From assembly GCA_948468465.1 (NCBI GenBank), contig CAOKJJ010000112.1:1-16100 (forward strand): a DNA stretch of 16,100 bases, given 5' to 3'. Positions 13,430 through 16,100 of this stretch are shown piece after piece. The DNA is from an uncultured Eubacterium sp. Its GTDB lineage: Bacteria; Bacillota_A; Clostridia; Lachnospirales; Lachnospiraceae. The notes under the pieces are model-generated. The model was not told where the DNA came from. It ran no database searches and saw nothing but the letters and a program-made list of their open reading frames with translations. The position numbers were made by a program, and so were the translations under genes. Every line of letters begins with the position of its first letter. Within the stretch, counting starts at the first letter, position 1.

Positions 13430-13951
13430 CTAATTGCGAGGATTATAGGATGATGCAGGCTGTATCTGCTTTTGATAAGCAATCCGGGGACTGCCGTCTT
13501 CCACATAAATCCGGCCGCATTTTTTGTATCCACAGCTTTCCAGCAAATGCTGCATCACGCGGTTGCATTCATGGGTGTCTATTCTGACATTCGGCGCCTT
13601 TGCCTCACAAAATGCGAGACAACGCCGAAATACACCGTTTTGCTTTCCGCTGCTGGCAATACGGTGTATCGTACCATAAACCTCATCATTAAGCCAGCTT
13701 CCATTTTCAATATATGCATAAGCAGGGTCATTTCCGATGATAAAAGTGAACACACCGGCAATTTCTTCGGTATCGGCCGCTATGATCACATAGCTGTTTT
13801 CATTTAAAATATCATCCCGGATCAGTTCAGCAGAAGGCTTGTCATCTCCCCATTGGCTGGCATTGCCGGACAGCCGCATCTGTTCGCGTGCGTATGCATA
13901 GATGGAAAGAACCTGCTGCAGATCATCGGGCGTGGTTTTACGTATGTACAT
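13430..13951 (-). CDS. GNAT-family N-acetyltransferase
   Basis: This 173-residue cytoplasmic enzyme has the GNAT fold. The N-terminus, Y2-I-R-K-T-T-P-D-D-L, is typical, as are W34-G-D-D-K-P-S and I43-R-D-D-I. The acetyl-CoA region reads T94-I-H-R-I-A-S-S-G-K-Q-N-G-V, a weak form of the R/Q-x-x-G-x-G/A motif. The C-terminus, N121-V-R-I-D-T-H, then C-G-R-I-Y and P155-R-I-A-Y-Q-K, matches a GNAT group common in Firmicutes whose substrate is unknown. The start at 13951 has AAGGAG at 6 bases. An upstream in-frame ATG at 13975 has only a weak site. It is transcribed alone, opposite to its neighbours, with no clear functional link to either. Confidence 0.88.
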   Translation of the reverse strand: MYIRKTTPDDLQQVLSIYAYAREQMRLSGNASQWGDDKPSAELIRDDILNENSYVIIAADTEEIAGVFTFIIGNDPAYAYIENGSWLNDEVYGTIHRIASSGKQNGVFRRCLAFCEAKAPNVRIDTHECNRVMQHLLESCGYKKCGRIYVEDGSPRIAYQKQIQPASSYNPRN

Positions 13952-13975
13952 GTCCTGCTCCTTGTAATGATTCAT

Positions 13976-14148
13976 AGGAAATCCGCCAGAATAGTTACGG
14001 TATATATTCTAACATAACGGTCAGGGCAGTTCCAGTAAAAAATTCATATTTAAAATAAATTATCTAAAAATAACGGACACAGGCAGACCAGGCAAAATCC
14101 CTCTCCCAGCGTCAGGGAATCCAAAAAAATAAAGAAAGGCGAAAAATC
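13976..14148. other. Divergent gap between GNAT and ABC exporter genes
   Basis: This gap must hold promoters for both neighbours but no strong one is visible. The stretch 14041-14075 is AT-rich. TCCCT (14098-14102) and AGGGA (14114-14118) can form a 5-bp hairpin in the exporter leader. The ribosome binding site of the ATPase gene (AAAGG) is 11 bases from its ATG. Confidence 0.4.
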
Positions 14149-15039
14149 ATGTTATTAAAAATTGAAAATCTAACCGTAAAGTTCGGCGCGCATACAGCAC
14201 TGGACATTCACACGCCCATTTCCATTGAAAAAGGCGACCGCATTGGCATCATTGGTTCCAACGGCGCGGGAAAGAGTACAATGATAAAAAGCATTCTGGG
14301 CCTTGTGCCTTATCATGGCACCATTCGAAGCAGTCTGAAGCCGGAACAGATCGCCACACATATGCAGTTTAACGAATATACGGACAATGTTCCTGTGCGG
14401 TATATTATGGAAGCGGTCTTACAGACGAGCATCGCAAAAAATAAAGAACTGCGCGATCTGATAGATTACTTTGAATTTGGAGGATGTCTGAGAAAGAAAT
14501 ACAGTAAATTATCAGGAGGACAAAAACAGCGTTTTACCATTATTATGATTCTAATGCAGGATGCGCCGCTTACTTTTTATGATGAAGTGACGTCTGGCCT
14601 TGATTTTGAAACACGGCAGAAGCTTGTGGAAAAACTGGTGGAATGGTATCGGGGAAAAGACTCTGCCTTGTGCATCGTGTCTCACTATTATGAAGAGCTG
14701 GAACAGCTTGCGGATCAGCTGCTTATTTTAGATCAGGGCAAGGTCATTGATTACGGACGAAGGGACGAACTGTTTCAAAAGTACTGTCAAAGGGCCGTAA
14801 TAGTACTGGAGGCTTCGGAAAAAAATAAAAAGCTCACCTCAACATACAAAAAACTGGCATCGCCGGAGCATATGTTGGTATTATCCTGCGCATCGCAAAA
14901 GGAAGAGCAGGAAATCACAGCATCTCTGATTGAACATAACGTAAATTTTAAACGAAGCAACCATGATATTGAAAGCATTTATATGAATGCAAAACAAGCG
15001 TATGAAGTAAGACAGGAGGAAAACCGCTATGCAGGATAA
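14149..15039 (+). CDS. ABC transporter ATP-binding protein
   Basis: This 296-residue cytoplasmic ATPase subunit belongs to the ABC-2 exporter group (CcmA/BcrA-like). All motifs are present: Walker A G36-S-N-G-A-G-K42-S-T, Q-loop Q73, signature L121-S-G-G-Q-K-Q-R, Walker B L141-T-F-Y-D145-E146, D-loop S149-G-L-D and H-loop H179. About 90 residues after the core (205-296) form a charged C-terminal extension of the kind seen in drug and lantibiotic exporters. The permease gene begins inside its last codons, so the two are translationally coupled. The substrate cannot be told. The two-component system upstream is a possible regulator, though the GNAT gene lies between on the other strand. Confidence 0.94.
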   Translation: MLLKIENLTVKFGAHTALDIHTPISIEKGDRIGIIGSNGAGKSTMIKSILGLVPYHGTIRSSLKPEQIATHMQFNEYTDNVPVRYIMEAVLQTSIAKNKELRDLIDYFEFGGCLRKKYSKLSGGQKQRFTIIMILMQDAPLTFYDEVTSGLDFETRQKLVEKLVEWYRGKDSALCIVSHYYEELEQLADQLLILDQGKVIDYGRRDELFQKYCQRAVIVLEASEKNKKLTSTYKKLASPEHMLVLSCASQKEEQEITASLIEHNVNFKRSNHDIESIYMNAKQAYEVRQEENRYAG

Positions 15040-15814
15040 GACAAGAAAAATGATAACGCCGCAGATGTTAAAATTTCAGATGCTGAATGTGATTGGGAAT
15101 CCATATGTGCATATTTTTGGAATCGGACTTCCAATCGTTCTGGCGCTGATTATTACAAGGGTAGCTGTATCGGAATTATCAGGAGGTGAGATGGCGTCGA
15201 TGGTGTCGACTTCTATCTATCTGGGAATGGGAGCGCTGATTCCGATGGCCGTTTTATTGATGGGATATTCTGTCAGCTACGCACAGGAACTGTCCAAAGG
15301 AATTCCTGAACGGCTGCAGCTGTTTGGGATTAAAAAAAGTGCACTGTTTATGAGTAATGTGATTGTGCAGATGCTGTTTTTGATTGTATCATTTTTTCTT
15401 TTTTTCCTCTCAGGCTGTATATTCTCGAAAATCGAACAGCCGACGGCAGCCGGATGCCTTTGTTATATTTTATGTATTTTTGTATTCAGTGTCATATGCC
15501 TTTCGCTTGCGCATGGCGTTGCCTGCATGTGCAGAAATTTTGGCAAGACGTATTGTGTCAGTATGATGCTATATTTTGCTTTTATGATTTTGGGAGGCAT
15601 GATGGGGATTTCCTATGAGAACCTGCCTAAGTGGGCGAAAATCGCGGCTAAGCTGCTGCCGGTTACTTATATAAACAGAGATTTTTATCAGATTTGGAAA
15701 GGTAAAGATTATAATTATATGCCGATGATACAGTCGTTTTTGTTTTTTGGAGCTGTTTCGGGAATTGTATTATTTTTTGCGCTGAAAAGGGCTTCGGCGG
15801 CATGCAAAAATTGA
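15029..15814 (+). CDS. ABC-2 type transporter permease
   Basis: This 261-residue integral membrane protein has about six membrane segments (near 26-46, 62-84, 107-133, 140-165, 173-193 and 232-252), the layout of ABC-2 permeases. The cytoplasmic loop E87-L-S-K-G-I-P-E-R-L-Q-L-F-G is the conserved coupling loop of this family, and L209-L-P-V-T-Y lies before the last segment, as usual. AGGAGG lies 9 bases before the ATG, inside the end of the ATPase gene. It forms an exporter with that ATPase, probably as a dimer. Drug, peptide or lipid export are all possible. There is no precursor peptide or immunity gene in the window to choose among them. Confidence 0.92.
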   Translation: MQDKTRKMITPQMLKFQMLNVIGNPYVHIFGIGLPIVLALIITRVAVSELSGGEMASMVSTSIYLGMGALIPMAVLLMGYSVSYAQELSKGIPERLQLFGIKKSALFMSNVIVQMLFLIVSFFLFFLSGCIFSKIEQPTAAGCLCYILCIFVFSVICLSLAHGVACMCRNFGKTYCVSMMLYFAFMILGGMMGISYENLPKWAKIAAKLLPVTYINRDFYQIWKGKDYNYMPMIQSFLFFGAVSGIVLFFALKRASAACKN

Positions 15815-15853
15815 CTTTTTGTTGGCTTTCCGGACGCCGGGTGTGGGGGAAAT

Positions 15854-15880
15854 GGCCTGGCTGGTTTTCTCAGGCCTTAC
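15854..15880 (+). terminator. Possible weak terminator after the ABC exporter
   Basis: GGCCTG (15854-15859) pairs with CAGGCC (15871-15876) around an 11-nt loop, 40 bases after the permease stop. Only TTAC follows, so it may be a processing hairpin rather than an efficient terminator. Confidence 0.4.
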
Positions 15881-16100
15881 ATGTAAACCGTGAACATTTA
15901 TGAAAAATCTGCAGTTTTGAAGCTTACCGAGGATTCAAATAACTGTGTAAGAAGAATGTCATTTGTAATATTTGTAATGATAGACTGGTATTTCTGTCAG
16001 TTATCGCAATACCTGATCAGTGAAATCATAGGAATATTTAGCAACTTTTAACGTTATGCTTTCGTAAAGCCAGTCAAAACCAGCTGGATGAGGGGTGGGG
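15881..16100. other. Noncoding right edge
   Basis: I find no gene here that I can support. A perfect 9-bp tandem duplication, ATTTGTAAT twice, lies at 15961-15978. A 31-codon frame on the plus strand at 15956-16051, starting M-S-F-V-I-F after a weak AAGAAG, is hydrophobic but looks accidental. No promoter or terminator is clear. Confidence 0.35.

Noticed and set aside
14098..14118. Attenuator before the ABC exporter
   Set aside because: The stem is 5 bp with an 11-nt loop and is followed by A-rich rather than T-rich sequence on the plus strand.
15956..16051. 31-codon hydrophobic frame near the right edge (possible small membrane or leader peptide)
   Set aside because: Only a weak AAGAAG precedes it, there is no visible promoter, and a perfect 9-bp duplication inside it shapes the sequence. 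Nothing distinguishes it from chance.

Overview
The window reads as chromosome of an anaerobic Gram-positive bacterium of the class Clostridia, most likely a Lachnospiraceae-type gut organism. The basis is AGGAGG-type ribosome binding sites, sigma-A promoters close to TTGACA-N17-TATAAT, a nadA/nadB/nadC/niaR set with the short (about 430-residue) L-aspartate oxidase, a NiaR-type regulator instead of NadR, a PadR regulator paired with a prefix-domain membrane protein, and moderate GC. The family assignment is inference. I see no phage, insertion sequence, CRISPR, tRNA or rRNA signal. The gene content looks like ordinary chromosome.

Left half, all on the minus strand, from right to left: nadA (quinolinate synthase) followed by a Rossmann/DUF2520 oxidoreductase-like gene; a stand-alone chemoreceptor with a strong terminator; a PadR repressor followed by a SEDS (FtsW/RodA-type) glycosyltransferase that carries a PadR-associated prefix domain at its N-terminus; then a membrane-anchored SGNH/GDSL esterase followed by a HAD phosphatase and a terminator. 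The two cell-envelope units sit side by side, but nothing in the sequence proves joint action.

Centre: a compact divergent control region (about 7962-8199) drives nadA leftward and nadB-nadC-niaR rightward. nadB, nadA and nadC together convert aspartate and dihydroxyacetone phosphate to nicotinate mononucleotide. niaR encodes the predicted niacin-sensing repressor of these genes. Five TGTCA/TGACA half-sites lie in and around the two near-consensus promoters and are candidate operator elements. A strong terminator closes the operon at about 11060-11092.

Right half: an OmpR-type response regulator and a sensor kinase overlapping by ATGA, a GNAT acetyltransferase on the minus strand, and a two-gene ABC-2 exporter (ATPase and permease overlapping by 11 bases). 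The window ends in noncoding sequence.

Points most worth a second look: the PadR-controlled prefix-domain SEDS protein with its bracketed consensus promoter; the DUF2520 gene joined to nadA (a possible alternative ketopantoate reductase); the half-site pattern between nadA and nadB; and several short tandem duplications at gene boundaries, the clearest being a four-copy 14-nt repeat that spans the nadB stop codon and creates a chain of mini-ORFs leading into nadC.
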